Part shown: positions 17,405 to 26,584 of the stretch, piece after piece
How positions within the stretch are numbered: position 1 is the stretch's first letter
Layout of the letters: each line of letters begins with the position of its first letter
Assembly (NCBI RefSeq): GCF_006861775.1
Contig: NZ_VDGG01000028.1
Coordinates: 1 to 47,712, forward strand
Length of the DNA: 47,712 nucleotides
DNA from: Psychrobacillus soli
GTDB lineage: Bacteria > Bacillota > Bacilli > Bacillales_A > Planococcaceae
Reading direction: 5' to 3'
Notes under the pieces: generated by a model
What the model saw: only the letters and a program-made list of their open reading frames with translations
Told to the model about the DNA's origin: nothing
The model's database searches: none
Translations under genes and position numbers: made by a program

Positions 17405-17570
17405 CTGGTTCACAATGTGAATTAAAAAAAGTTTATCATCTGACTAATTATTTGTAAATATAAAATTAACAATTATCTAAACATTTTAAAAAAATCATTT
17501 ACACATCTTTTCTCATGTGATAAATTAGTTAACAATTCATCATGTGATACAGCGTTTCACAATGTGAATC
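17405..17570. promoter_or_regulatory. Operator cluster in the dppB/binding-protein divergent gap
   Basis: TTCACAATGTGAAT occurs twice (17409-17422 and 17556-17569), each close to one divergent start. The related sites TCATCATGTGA (17537-17547) and TTCTCATGTGA (17510-17520) lie between. The first two are near-perfect palindromes around TCACAATGTGA. They probably bind one dimeric regulator, most simply the IclR protein of the cluster. The right-hand copy lies in the leader of the binding-protein gene. Confidence 0.6.
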
Positions 17571-17593
17571 AACTAAAAGGAGTGATTATAAAT

Positions 17594-19204
17594 ATGGAAA
17601 AGAAGAAATATTTATCACTACTAATACTTGTTTTATGTATGGTATTAGTACTTGCAGCCTGTTCTGGGAAAAAATCTTCTAATGAAGAAGTTTCTTCTAA
17701 TGGAAACGAAAATGCAACTGGAGAACCTCAAGATGGGGGCACCCTTCGTCTAGGGTTATCAGCAAACCCTAAAACGCTTGACCCTATTAAATATACTGGA
17801 GTTTATGAATCTCAAATAATGAGAATGGTTTCAGATACTTTAGTTGTTTACAGTAAAGATTTAAGTGAAATTCAACCATCTCTAGCAACAAGCTGGGAAG
17901 TATCAGAAGATATGAAAGAATATACTTTCCAATTAAGAGAAGATGTATTTTTTCAACCTGGTGAATATCAGGATGGACGTCAAATGACAGCGGAAGACGT
18001 AAAGTATAGCTTAGAACGTTCTGCTACAGAATCTGCGATGAATCGCCTAAGAGGGGTAGCAAGCGTTGAGGTAACAGGAGAATTCGAAGTAAAACTCCAC
18101 ACAGAAGCACCAAATGCCGCACTGCTAGCAATGCTTACAGACTCTGGAAATATGATTGTGGCTAAAGAAGAAGTAGAAGGCTGGGGAGACAACTTCGGTA
18201 CAAATGTTGTAGGAACAGGACCTTTTATGATTAAAAATTGGCAACAAGATCAACAAGTTGAGCTTGTACGTCATGATAAATATTGGGGAGAAAAACCTCA
18301 CTTAGATGGAGTAACAGTTAAAATCATTTCAGATCCTAATATGATGACAAACGCACTTCGCTCTGGTGATATTGACATTGCTTCTGATGTTAAAGGACAA
18401 AACCGAGAATTAATTAAGCAAGATACTAATTTAGAGTTAATTTCTAAATCAGCACTAGCAACAGTTTATCTAGACTTAAATAACAAAAAAGGTCCTACTG
18501 CTGATGCTAAAGTCCGCGAAGCAATTTATAAAGCTACAAATGTAGAAGAAATTGTCCAAGGTGTAAACCAATGGGGTGGAGCAGTTCCTTCCCTTTTACC
18601 AATCCCTAAAGATTCATGGGGATATGACGAAAGTTTAGAAGCTCTTGTCCCAACATATGACCCGGACGCTGCAAAAGCCTTACTTTCGGAAGCAGGTTTT
18701 CCAGATGGTTTCAAAACGGAAATTTATGTATCGGAAGCTCGAGTACCATATGCGACAATCTTCCAAAATCAAATGAAGAAAAACCTTAATATTGATGTAG
18801 AGATTAAAACCGTGGAATGGGGAACGTATAGCGATACTGTCTCTAAAGGAAATGCACCGATGTCCATTGGTGGATGGACATGGTATCCAGACCCTTACTT
18901 TTACTTATACCAACTATTCCACACGGATCAGCTTGGAGCACTAGGTAATGGGAAAGGATATGAAAATGCAGAAGTTGATGCATTATTAAATCGTGCAGTA
19001 TCTGAAACAGTTGACCAAGCGGAACGTGCAACACTTTATCAAGAAGCGCTTAAACTAATCTTGAAAGATGTGCCACGAATTGAGTTAGAAAATACAGAAG
19101 CAGCAGCAGGAATTACGAAAAAAGTTAAAGGCTTTGATGTTTCTCCAGACTTCTCTATCTCTATCGTTAACCCTAATGGTACAAACGTATGGTTGGAGAA
19201 ATAA
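17594..19204 (+). CDS. Peptide-type ABC transporter substrate-binding lipoprotein (SBP family 5, DppA/OppA-like)
   Basis: 536 residues. MEKKKYLSLLILVLCMVLVL leads into the lipobox LAAC, so the mature protein is a surface lipoprotein. Family 5 features include DGGTLRLGLSANPKTLDP, YTFQLREDVFFQPGEY and VVGTGPFMIKNWQQDQ. The start at ATG 17594 is chosen because the signal peptide begins there; AAGGAG at 17577-17582 is 12 bases upstream, a slightly long spacing. It supplies the DppBCDF permease across the gap and is the first gene of the plus-strand arm. A hairpin at 19231-19266 may reduce expression of the genes after it. Confidence 0.92.
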   Translation: MEKKKYLSLLILVLCMVLVLAACSGKKSSNEEVSSNGNENATGEPQDGGTLRLGLSANPKTLDPIKYTGVYESQIMRMVSDTLVVYSKDLSEIQPSLATSWEVSEDMKEYTFQLREDVFFQPGEYQDGRQMTAEDVKYSLERSATESAMNRLRGVASVEVTGEFEVKLHTEAPNAALLAMLTDSGNMIVAKEEVEGWGDNFGTNVVGTGPFMIKNWQQDQQVELVRHDKYWGEKPHLDGVTVKIISDPNMMTNALRSGDIDIASDVKGQNRELIKQDTNLELISKSALATVYLDLNNKKGPTADAKVREAIYKATNVEEIVQGVNQWGGAVPSLLPIPKDSWGYDESLEALVPTYDPDAAKALLSEAGFPDGFKTEIYVSEARVPYATIFQNQMKKNLNIDVEIKTVEWGTYSDTVSKGNAPMSIGGWTWYPDPYFYLYQLFHTDQLGALGNGKGYENAEVDALLNRAVSETVDQAERATLYQEALKLILKDVPRIELENTEAAAGITKKVKGFDVSPDFSISIVNPNGTNVWLEK

Positions 19205-19230
19205 TAAATAATTTCATCTAAATTTATACA

Positions 19231-19266
19231 AGAAAAGTAGAGAGTATATATTCTCTACTTTTCTTT
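19231..19266 (+). terminator. Terminator or attenuator between the binding protein and the amidohydrolases
   Basis: 13-bp stem AGAAAAGTAGAGA / TCTCTACTTTTCT followed by TTTTAAA. It sits in the 83-base gap. Incomplete termination would give high binding protein and less enzyme, a common arrangement. Confidence 0.7.
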
Positions 19267-19287
19267 TAAATGAAAGGAAGAGCCTAA

Positions 19288-20388
19288 ATGATCATATTTA
19301 ACCATGCATACGTCCTAAATCCAATTTCTAATGAATTCAAGAAGAAGAAATTAGTGATTAAAGATCAATATATACATGCCATTTTAGACTGCGATACTAC
19401 CATCGAACAAGAAGACCTTTATCAAAACATAGATGCATCCACTTTATATATTACACCTGGTTTAATAGATGCTTGTTCTCAAATTGGTTTGAAAGAAACC
19501 GGTATCCGTTGGGAAGGAAATGATTCATATGAACCTACCCAAGAAACTAGTAATATTTTATCTGTTGTAGACGGAATTTATCCATTTGATCCTTCCTTTA
19601 AGCTAGCCATTTCTTCTGGAGTTACTAGCGCACATGTTATGTCCACTGCTGAAAATGTTATTGGTGCATACTCTGCGATTATCCATATGGACGGCACAAC
19701 GGTAGATGAAATGCTTATAACAAATAATGTAGGACTTTCTTTTTCTATGGGTGATGTTCCTAAAAAAGCATTCTTTGACTTTACTAAAAAGCCATTAACA
19801 CGCATGGGTATTGCTAATATTATTAGGCAAACGATTCAAAAACTAAGAGCAGATGGATTACCTCTTGATTTTCCTTTTTTTATACGTTGTCACCGTGCCG
19901 ATGATATTGAAACAGCACTCCGAATTCAAAGTGAACTTCAAGCTAATTTCACCCTTGTACATGCAACAGAGTTTGCACTTATAGACAAGGATGCTCAAAA
20001 AGAAATTAGCCAGATAATTGCCGGTCCAGTTTTTCAAGCAATCGAAAGATTTGAACTAAAAAATTTACATCCTTCCCTTTTTAAACAATTACAAACGTTG
20101 GAGATTTTATCATGTAACGCAACAGATCACCCTATTAGCTCAGTATCTCATTTAAAACTAGAGAGTTCGTTAGCAATTCGGGAAGGTGTTTCAAGAAATA
20201 ATGCCATACGTTCTTTAACAACAGATGCTGCAAAAATTCTTCAAATAGATCATTTAACTGGTTCTTTAGCGGCTGGTCTATATGCAGATGTTGTCGTGTG
20301 GGACCAACACCCTCTAAATCTATCAGCTAAAGTATTGAGTACGCTTATTAAAGGAAAAGAAGTTTATAAAGGAAGTGATTGGAAATGA
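19288..20388 (+). CDS. Amidohydrolase-superfamily protein with a degenerate metal site
   Basis: 366 residues, a composite beta-sandwich/TIM-barrel amidohydrolase (imidazolonepropionase/adenine-deaminase-like). The usual D-x-H-x-H after strand 1 reads DACSQ (residues 61-65), so both metal-binding histidines are missing. Later positions are kept: FIRCHRADD, LVHATE and NATDHP. It is paralogous to the next gene over the whole length. It may be a pseudoenzyme partner, or may bind one metal through the remaining His/Asp residues. Its stop overlaps the next start by 4 bases. GAAAGGAAGAG precedes the ATG. Confidence 0.8.
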   Translation: MIIFNHAYVLNPISNEFKKKKLVIKDQYIHAILDCDTTIEQEDLYQNIDASTLYITPGLIDACSQIGLKETGIRWEGNDSYEPTQETSNILSVVDGIYPFDPSFKLAISSGVTSAHVMSTAENVIGAYSAIIHMDGTTVDEMLITNNVGLSFSMGDVPKKAFFDFTKKPLTRMGIANIIRQTIQKLRADGLPLDFPFFIRCHRADDIETALRIQSELQANFTLVHATEFALIDKDAQKEISQIIAGPVFQAIERFELKNLHPSLFKQLQTLEILSCNATDHPISSVSHLKLESSLAIREGVSRNNAIRSLTTDAAKILQIDHLTGSLAAGLYADVVVWDQHPLNLSAKVLSTLIKGKEVYKGSDWK

Positions 20389-21536
20389 CGGTTATTTATA
20401 AAAACTGTATGATTTTCACAATGGATGAACAAAATTCATACTATGAAAATGCAGAAATCTGGGTGGAAAATGGAAAGATTTTATATGTCGGAAATGCTAA
20501 ATCTCCACCTAATAATGCAAAAGTTATAGATAAAAGTGGCTGTATCCTCACCCCCGGTTTGATAGATATACATACGCATGTTGGTATATGGAGTGAAATC
20601 AATGAACAGATTAACGATGCAAATGAATACTCTTCCCCTTACACACCACTAATGAATGCAATAGATGGAATAGATATACGACACTTTTCTTTTGACTTAG
20701 CTATTCAAGGCGGGGTAACTACCATACAAACAGGAGCAGGCAGCGCCAATCCCATTGGTGGTGTTTGGATGATATTAAAAACAAGTGGACGGTCTTTAAA
20801 AGAAAGGATAATTATGGAACGAAGCGGGCTAAAAGGAGCATTAGGAGAAAACCCCAAAAATGTATTTGGTAATAGTAAGCAAAAACCAATGACACGTATG
20901 GCAGTTGCAGAAATTATTCGAAAAGGTTTTCGAGAAGCACTCGCACTATCAGAAACAGAAAAAGAAAACGTTCTAAAAAATAGATCACATCTCTATCCAT
21001 TCATAGAAGTATTGGAACATAAGATGCCGCTACACCTTCACTGTCACCGTGCAGATGATATTGCAACTGCTATTCGCATTGCGAAAGAGTTCGATGTAGA
21101 GCTTTCTATAGAGCACTGTACAGAAGGACATTTAATGCTAGATGCTATTAAAGATAGTAAAGCACACGTAACACTAGGACCATTTATGCTTCCTCCTAGT
21201 AAGTACGAAACTAGAAATTCAACTCCTGCAGGCCCTATGCATTTTGAACAAGCAGGTATTCCATTCGCAATTATGACAGATCATCCTTTTATTCCTATTC
21301 AATATTTATATTATTGTGCTGCTGAAGCAGTCAAATATGGTTTAAGTAAAACAACTGCATTGCGAAGCATAACGATAGAAGCCGCAAAATTAACGAAGAT
21401 CGATAACAGAGTAGGTTCACTTGAAATTGGAAAAGACGCGGATTTTGTTATTTGGTCCCATCCACCTTTTAAAACAGAAGCAAATATAGTAGAAACTTAT
21501 ATCAATGGAGAACAAGTATACAAAAGAGAGGAATGA
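20385..21536 (+). CDS. Amidohydrolase-superfamily enzyme with intact metal site
   Basis: 383 residues. All metal-site elements of the superfamily are visible: GLIDIHTHVG (residues 59-67), LHLHCHRADD, LSIEHCTEGH and IMTDHPFIP. ATG 20385 overlaps the previous stop as ATGA; the TTG two codons upstream is less likely. It probably hydrolyses a cyclic or linear amide (or deaminates) in the cytoplasm. Because the transporter is of peptide type and M20 and M29-like peptidases are encoded in the other arm, a peptide-derived or cyclic amide is the best guess. Substrate unknown. Confidence 0.87.
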   Translation: MTVIYKNCMIFTMDEQNSYYENAEIWVENGKILYVGNAKSPPNNAKVIDKSGCILTPGLIDIHTHVGIWSEINEQINDANEYSSPYTPLMNAIDGIDIRHFSFDLAIQGGVTTIQTGAGSANPIGGVWMILKTSGRSLKERIIMERSGLKGALGENPKNVFGNSKQKPMTRMAVAEIIRKGFREALALSETEKENVLKNRSHLYPFIEVLEHKMPLHLHCHRADDIATAIRIAKEFDVELSIEHCTEGHLMLDAIKDSKAHVTLGPFMLPPSKYETRNSTPAGPMHFEQAGIPFAIMTDHPFIPIQYLYYCAAEAVKYGLSKTTALRSITIEAAKLTKIDNRVGSLEIGKDADFVIWSHPPFKTEANIVETYINGEQVYKREE

Positions 21537-21537
21537 A

Positions 21538-22212
21538 ATGCATCTGAAAACAATATGTGTAATCACAATTGGTCAAACTCCTCGCACAGATATGATTCCT
21601 CCACTTCGATCCTATTTACCAAATGACACTCGAATTATCGAAAAAGGAGTTTTAGATTCGTTAGTAATAGAGGAAATTCAACATCTATTTGTGGAAGAAG
21701 GTCAAACAACATTAGTCTCACGATTAACGAATGGAAACAGTGTAGTAGTAAGCAAAGAAAAAATAATTCCAATCATTCAACAGCTTATAGACGAATGTCA
21801 AAAATCTGAAATAGATTTAATATTACTTGCTTGTACAGGGAAATTCCCTTTATTCTCATCTGAAATTCCTGTAATCTATCCCGATTTTTTACTAAATTAC
21901 GCTGTAAAAGGATTGCTTAGAGAGGGTGAATTAGGGGTGATTGTCCCTTTAATCGAACAATCAGAAATGATTCAAGATAAGTGGAAAGAAGTGAATTTCA
22001 AAACGTGTATTACTTCCACTTCACCATATAATGGGACACATGAAGAATTGGTTCAAGCAACAAAACGATTAAATGAGTCACAAGTTCAAGCAATACTCTT
22101 AGATTGCATGGGATATTCCAATGAGATGAAAAATATTATTCGGGAACACACAACGAAACCAATAATTGTGGCGCGTAATATTATTTATGCAAATCTAGCA
22201 GAATTGCTGTAG
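21538..22212 (+). CDS. AroM-family protein
   Basis: 224 residues. ICVITIGQTPRTDMIPPL at the N-terminus is the AroM signature. LLACTGKFP and LLDCMGYS supply two cysteines placed as in the Asp/Glu racemase-like fold, so an isomerase or racemase activity is possible. The start at 21538 is chosen because AGAGAGGAA lies just before it; an upstream in-frame ATG would overlap the amidohydrolase by 32 bases. AroM was named for co-regulation with aroL in E. coli and its function is still unclear. Here it is co-transcribed with the amidohydrolases. Confidence 0.85.
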   Translation: MHLKTICVITIGQTPRTDMIPPLRSYLPNDTRIIEKGVLDSLVIEEIQHLFVEEGQTTLVSRLTNGNSVVVSKEKIIPIIQQLIDECQKSEIDLILLACTGKFPLFSSEIPVIYPDFLLNYAVKGLLREGELGVIVPLIEQSEMIQDKWKEVNFKTCITSTSPYNGTHEELVQATKRLNESQVQAILLDCMGYSNEMKNIIREHTTKPIIVARNIIYANLAELL

Positions 22213-22249
22213 AAAATTAGTATTTATAAGAGTTAGGAGAAAGACATCC

Positions 22250-22528
22250 ATGCATGGTCTACTTAGAAAAAGATATATTCAAACATCCTGTGAGCAAAAA
22301 CTTTATGCAGTCCAGGAAGTTTTATTAAAAAAACGTCCACGAAAAGAAATTGCCACAGAATTGAATGTGAGCGTCAATTCCGTTACCACATGGATAAAAA
22401 AATATAAAGAATACGGAGAGAATAGCTTCATCTCCTCCGCACAATACGAAATAAAGCGATTAAAAGAAATTGAAAAGCATTATTACGAGCTTATAAACAT
22501 CGATAAAAAACAAAGTTACGTAAAATGA
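22250..22528 (+). CDS. Small helix-turn-helix protein (transposase-OrfA-like HTH)
   Basis: 92 residues. RPRKEIATELNVSVNSVTTW is a clear helix-turn-helix of the kind found at the N-terminus of IS3/IS630-type transposases (family terminal helix WIKKYKEYG follows). The rest is a charged helical tail rich in Lys and Glu, with no catalytic domain and no terminal repeats around it. GGAGAAAGA precedes ATG 22250. Since it lies 37 bases after aroM on the same strand it may be a domesticated regulator of the cluster; it could also be an orphan transposase fragment. Confidence 0.65.
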   Translation: MHGLLRKRYIQTSCEQKLYAVQEVLLKKRPRKEIATELNVSVNSVTTWIKKYKEYGENSFISSAQYEIKRLKEIEKHYYELINIDKKQSYVK

Positions 22529-22697
22529 CAGAAAGTTTACCTCATTTTTTCTAAGCACCTTACACTTTACATTCACTATGAAAAATCAGAAACTTCGAGA
22601 AAAACTTGATGAAATAATCATTTTGCCAAAAAACTTAGTTGTGTACCCTTCTAAAATGAATTGTAATGGACATAGGAACGCTTTAAATTTTAAATAC

Positions 22698-22742
22698 ACA
22701 TCCAGGTTGGAAACAATGTTTCATCGCTTCCAACTTGGATGT
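22698..22742. terminator. Bidirectional terminator between converging transcripts
   Basis: 15-base arms ACATCCAGGTTGGAA / TTCCAACTTGGATGT with one internal mismatch and a 15-base loop. It separates the plus-strand AroM arm from the minus-strand ABC transporter that ends at 22773. Confidence 0.65.
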
Positions 22743-22772
22743 TATTTATGTATATGCTCTTACTAGCTACAA

Positions 22773-23804
22773 TTATTTCGGCAACACTACCACCCGATCT
22801 CCCACTTGAAAACTCGCATGAATACTTTCAATTACATCAATGGTGTTTGTACCCGTATCTACGGTGAAATGTATTTCCCTACCTTGGAATAATACATTTC
22901 GAACCCCCCCCGGAATCCCATTTCCTTTTTTACTTAAGGTTAATTGTTCTGGTCTAATTGGACATTTCGATTGCCTTTTCATATCTTCTGTTATATCTGG
23001 AATTTGCCACTTCACTGTTTCATCTTTTAATGGGAAAAAATAGTTCTCTCTCCACTTGCCATTTAACACATTTGCTTTCCCTATAAATTTCGCTACAAAT
23101 TCAGTTTTAGGCGTAAAATAAATTTCCTTTGGAGTTCCTATTTGTTCGATCTTCCCATTGTTCATCACAACAATTTTATCCGCCATTGCTAATGCTTCAC
23201 TTTGATCATGTGTGACATAAACAATCGAAGTATTCGTTTTTCGATGAATGGTTTGGATTTCATTTCGCAGTTCTATTCTCAATTTCGCGTCCAAACTACT
23301 TAAAGGCTCATCCATCAACAACAGTGCTGGGCTTGGAGCTAATGCTCGAGCAATTGCTACACGTTGCTTTTGTCCACCAGAAAGATCCCCTGGCATTCTT
23401 TCCGCAAAATCTTGAAGTCCTACGAGTGAAAGCATCTCTTCTACTCTTTTTGTTTTATTTTTATGTAAACTAGATGTAACAAAACGATGATATTTTAATG
23501 GAAATGCTACTTGCTCCTTTACTTTCATATGTGGCCAAAGTGCAAATGCTTGAAAAACCATTCCGAGATTTCTTTTTTCAGGAGGCATGCTATTGTTCGC
23601 ATTAGCTACTAATTCATCATTCATGTAAATGGAGCCTTCTGTTGGTGTTTCAAAACCTGCGATTAGGCGTAATAGCGTAGTTTTGCCGCAGCCAGATGGA
23701 CCGACGATTGCCACAAACTCCCCATCTTCTATGGTCAAATCTATTCCCTTTAATGCTTGAAAGCCATCAAATGTTTTTTTTACATGTTGTAATCTTGTAC
23801 TCAC
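22773..23804 (-). CDS. ABC transporter ATP-binding protein (FbpC/PotA/PhnT-like)
   Basis: 343 residues. Walker A GPSGCGKTT, signature [15 protein letters not shown], Walker B LLLMDEPLSSLD and VTHDQSEAL are present, followed by a C-terminal TOBE-type domain (about 240-343). It matches importers for Fe3+, 2-aminoethylphosphonate, thiamine or spermidine. The start overlaps the permease stop by 4 bases. It is the last gene of a three-gene operon. The substrate cannot be fixed from the ATPase. Confidence 0.9.
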   Translation of the reverse strand: MSTRLQHVKKTFDGFQALKGIDLTIEDGEFVAIVGPSGCGKTTLLRLIAGFETPTEGSIYMNDELVANANNSMPPEKRNLGMVFQAFALWPHMKVKEQVAFPLKYHRFVTSSLHKNKTKRVEEMLSLVGLQDFAERMPGDLSGGQKQRVAIARALAPSPALLLMDEPLSSLDAKLRIELRNEIQTIHRKTNTSIVYVTHDQSEALAMADKIVVMNNGKIEQIGTPKEIYFTPKTEFVAKFIGKANVLNGKWRENYFFPLKDETVKWQIPDITEDMKRQSKCPIRPEQLTLSKKGNGIPGGVRNVLFQGREIHFTVDTGTNTIDVIESIHASFQVGDRVVVLPK

Positions 23805-25489
23805 CCTTTACTCAACCTCCGCTTCCACCAATACTGAATACCGTAAACGATTAAGGCTAACAAGAGCATCAAGCCTAATATAACAACCGATAAAGCAGAG
23901 GAGTGCGTTGTATAGCCCGCTTGCTCAAAATTATAAATAACAATACCTATTGTTTCCGTACCACTAGACCATAAAAGCGAAGAAACAGTTAGTTCTGTCA
24001 GCGTAGTCAATAATACTAAAAATGCGCCACTCACTATTCCAGATAGTAACAATGGCAATAAAATAGTTTTCCATTTAACGAAAGTACTTGCACCAAATAA
24101 ATGCGCCGCTTCCTCTAGATCGATAGACACTTGCGATATGGCTGTCATACTTCCCCTTACTTGTAAAATCATAAATCGCGTAATATAGGCGATTAACAAT
24201 ATCCAAGCTGTTCCATACAGTCCTGGATTCCATCCCGGAATTGGCTGCATCCATGCAAAAATCATCGAAAGTGCCATGACCATTCCAGGCAATGCATAAG
24301 GTAATCCGACAATCACTTCTACAAAACGCATAATAGAGGAATTCTTTCTCGATCTTATGTAAGCAATCATCGTTCCAAAAACAGCACAAATGAATGTAGT
24401 AATGAGCGCTAATTTCAAACTAGTGCCCATAGACTGTAGAACCTTATCGTATTCAAATAATACATATTGGTAGTGCTTTAATGTAATATTTTCTCTAATA
24501 AAATCCAAACCGTATGCGCGGATTAAGGATGTTTTGACCATCGACAATAATGGCACAATACTAATGCCTAATAGAAAAATCCATAAAGGAATTTCCAACC
24601 ATTTTCTTCTTTTCCCAAGTATATAGCGAGGACTCTCATCGATGCTCGCTGTTTCACTTAGTTTGGACTTTCGGAGTAAAAACCATTGCAATCCTGTACC
24701 AACAAAAGCAACGAGTGCAAGTAGAACAGATAAAGTTGCAGCCCGAGCAAATGCATTTGGACCAAAGCCAATGACCTCTTGATAGATGGCTGTACTCAAA
24801 ACCGTTATATTAGCAGGAATACCAAGAATAGCAGGGATGCCAAAATTGTCTAGGTTCGACAGGAATACGATCATCCCGCCTCCTACAATTCCAGGTAAAG
24901 CCAAGGGAATAGTCACTCGCTTAAAAGCAACCCAACTACTACCTCCTGACGAACGAACCGCCCACTCCAATTCTTTTGGAATTCTTTTCAGTACAGTTAC
25001 GGTAAATAAATAAACGAGTGGATAATGGGAAATACCTAACACAAAAATAATACCCAAATGACTATTTAAATGGATATCTATTACATCGATACTATTGGCA
25101 AACTGGGACCAAGCAATCGTCACGATATAAGATGGAATAACAAACGGGATGATAATAAATATTTGTATTACTTTCTTCCACCGGATATCTGTGTATGCCA
25201 TAACCCAAGCCGTCCCTACTCCTAATAGGAGAGCGAACAGAGTAGAACCTACTACAACGATTAATGTATTTTGAAGCATCGACCAAGTCGATGCTTCCGC
25301 TAGTATAATAGTGTAATTGATCAAAGAAAACTGATCATTGTGCTTAAAACTCATGACAAAAAGTCTAACGATTGGCAGTAAAAAAAGTAGAATAATGAGC
25401 AGAAGGCTTGTGAGGCCAATTAATCTTTTCATCATTTTCATACTAAAACCTTTTTTCGTTATCGTTTCTGGAGTAACTACTTGTGTCAT
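23801..25489 (-). CDS. ABC transporter permease with two fused permease domains (FbpB/ThiP type)
   Basis: 562 residues, about 12 membrane helices, with two BPD_transp_1 domains in one chain. Two EAA loops are visible: AVRSSGGSSWVAFKRVTIPL (first half) and EEAAHLFGASTFVKWKTILL (second half). The fused architecture is typical of ferric iron and phosphonate importers. A 21-base gap separates it from the binding-protein gene upstream. Confidence 0.92.
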   Translation of the reverse strand: MTQVVTPETITKKGFSMKMMKRLIGLTSLLLIILLFLLPIVRLFVMSFKHNDQFSLINYTIILAEASTWSMLQNTLIVVVGSTLFALLLGVGTAWVMAYTDIRWKKVIQIFIIIPFVIPSYIVTIAWSQFANSIDVIDIHLNSHLGIIFVLGISHYPLVYLFTVTVLKRIPKELEWAVRSSGGSSWVAFKRVTIPLALPGIVGGGMIVFLSNLDNFGIPAILGIPANITVLSTAIYQEVIGFGPNAFARAATLSVLLALVAFVGTGLQWFLLRKSKLSETASIDESPRYILGKRRKWLEIPLWIFLLGISIVPLLSMVKTSLIRAYGLDFIRENITLKHYQYVLFEYDKVLQSMGTSLKLALITTFICAVFGTMIAYIRSRKNSSIMRFVEVIVGLPYALPGMVMALSMIFAWMQPIPGWNPGLYGTAWILLIAYITRFMILQVRGSMTAISQVSIDLEEAAHLFGASTFVKWKTILLPLLLSGIVSGAFLVLLTTLTELTVSSLLWSSGTETIGIVIYNFEQAGYTTHSSALSVVILGLMLLLALIVYGIQYWWKRRLSKG

Positions 25490-25510
25490 GCTATGAACCT
25501 ACCTTTTTGA

Positions 25511-26584
25511 TTACTCACCAAACATTTCTTTAAACTTAAGCTTGTCCTCATCACGCGTTTTGATTAACTCGGAAACCGGTGCAGAAATTACCTTTAGTTC
25601 TGAGATAGATTTTAAACCTTCTGGAGCTGCAACACCTTCACGAATTGGTGTATAACCGATTTCTGCAGCTAATTTTTGACCTTCTTCCGATACGACAAAA
25701 TCAATAAATGCTTTTGCAGCATCTGGATTTTTGGCATCTTTCATTAAACCAATTGGCTCCGTAACTACAGGTACACCTTCTGCTGGATAGACAAGATCAA
25801 CTGGTGAACCTTCAGCTTTACCTCTAGTGATTAAATAATCTACTACCATTGCATACGATTTTTCTCCGCCTGCGACTGCTTTTAATGCTGCTCCATTCCC
25901 TTGAACAACTGAAACTTCATTAGCTTTTAAGTTCTCATAGTACTCCCAACCAAAATCAGCTTGACGTGTAATGACACCAAGATTATATGCTGCAGCACCT
26001 GAATATAAAGGACTTGGCATAATCGCATTACCTTTCGCAACTTCCTCCGTTAGAACATTCCAAGATGTTGGCAAGTCAGTAACGTCATTTGTATTCACTG
26101 CAAGAACGGTTGCCATTATTTTAGTTCCAGCGTACATAAAATCAGCATCCACAAAATCAGCTGGAAGATTGCTATATTCCGGTGACTCGTATGACTCTAA
26201 TAATCCTTGTTCTTTTAAACTCTCAAACGTAACATTATCTGCTACAAGTAGAACATCTGCTTGAACCGATCCAGCTTGCTTTTCAGCTAATAATTTCCCA
26301 ATAACTTCTTCTGTACCAGAACGGAAAATCTTTACTTCTACATCTGGATAAATTTCATTAAACTTATTCACTAAAGCTGTTGCATCTGTATCCGGCTGAG
26401 ATGTATAAAACTGTAACTCGCCTTCCACTTTCACTTCCTCTTCTGCAACTACTTCTTCTGCTGTTTCCTTGTTTGAACTGTCAGATGAAGCTGTATCTGT
26501 ACTTTCCTCTTGTTCTTTGCTCGAACATGCAACCAATAATAAAATTAGTGCAAACATAAATGTGACGAATGTAAACTTTTTCAT
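25511..26584 (-). CDS. Extracellular solute-binding lipoprotein, Fe3+/phosphonate type
   Basis: 357 residues. The signal segment FALILLLVAC gives a lipobox (LVAC), then a Ser/Glu-rich linker of about 35 residues, then a type II periplasmic-binding fold: EGELQFYTSQPDTDATALVN, EKQAGSVQADVLLVAD and VVSEEGQKLAAEIGYTPIR. This matches the FbpA/AfuA/PhnS class. A ferric-binding tyrosine pair is not obvious (only KSYAMVVDY), so iron is not certain; 2-aminoethylphosphonate or a sugar phosphate remain possible. Confidence 0.88.
   Translation of the reverse strand: MKKFTFVTFMFALILLLVACSSKEQEESTDTASSDSSNKETAEEVVAEEEVKVEGELQFYTSQPDTDATALVNKFNEIYPDVEVKIFRSGTEEVIGKLLAEKQAGSVQADVLLVADNVTFESLKEQGLLESYESPEYSNLPADFVDADFMYAGTKIMATVLAVNTNDVTDLPTSWNVLTEEVAKGNAIMPSPLYSGAAAYNLGVITRQADFGWEYYENLKANEVSVVQGNGAALKAVAGGEKSYAMVVDYLITRGKAEGSPVDLVYPAEGVPVVTEPIGLMKDAKNPDAAKAFIDFVVSEEGQKLAAEIGYTPIREGVAAPEGLKSISELKVISAPVSELIKTRDEDKLKFKEMFGE

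Noticed and set aside
17550-17566. cre site (ACAGCGTTTCAC) before the peptide-binding-protein gene
   Set aside because: Aligning the central CG leaves several consensus mismatches; the sequence is better explained by the TCACAATGTGA operator.
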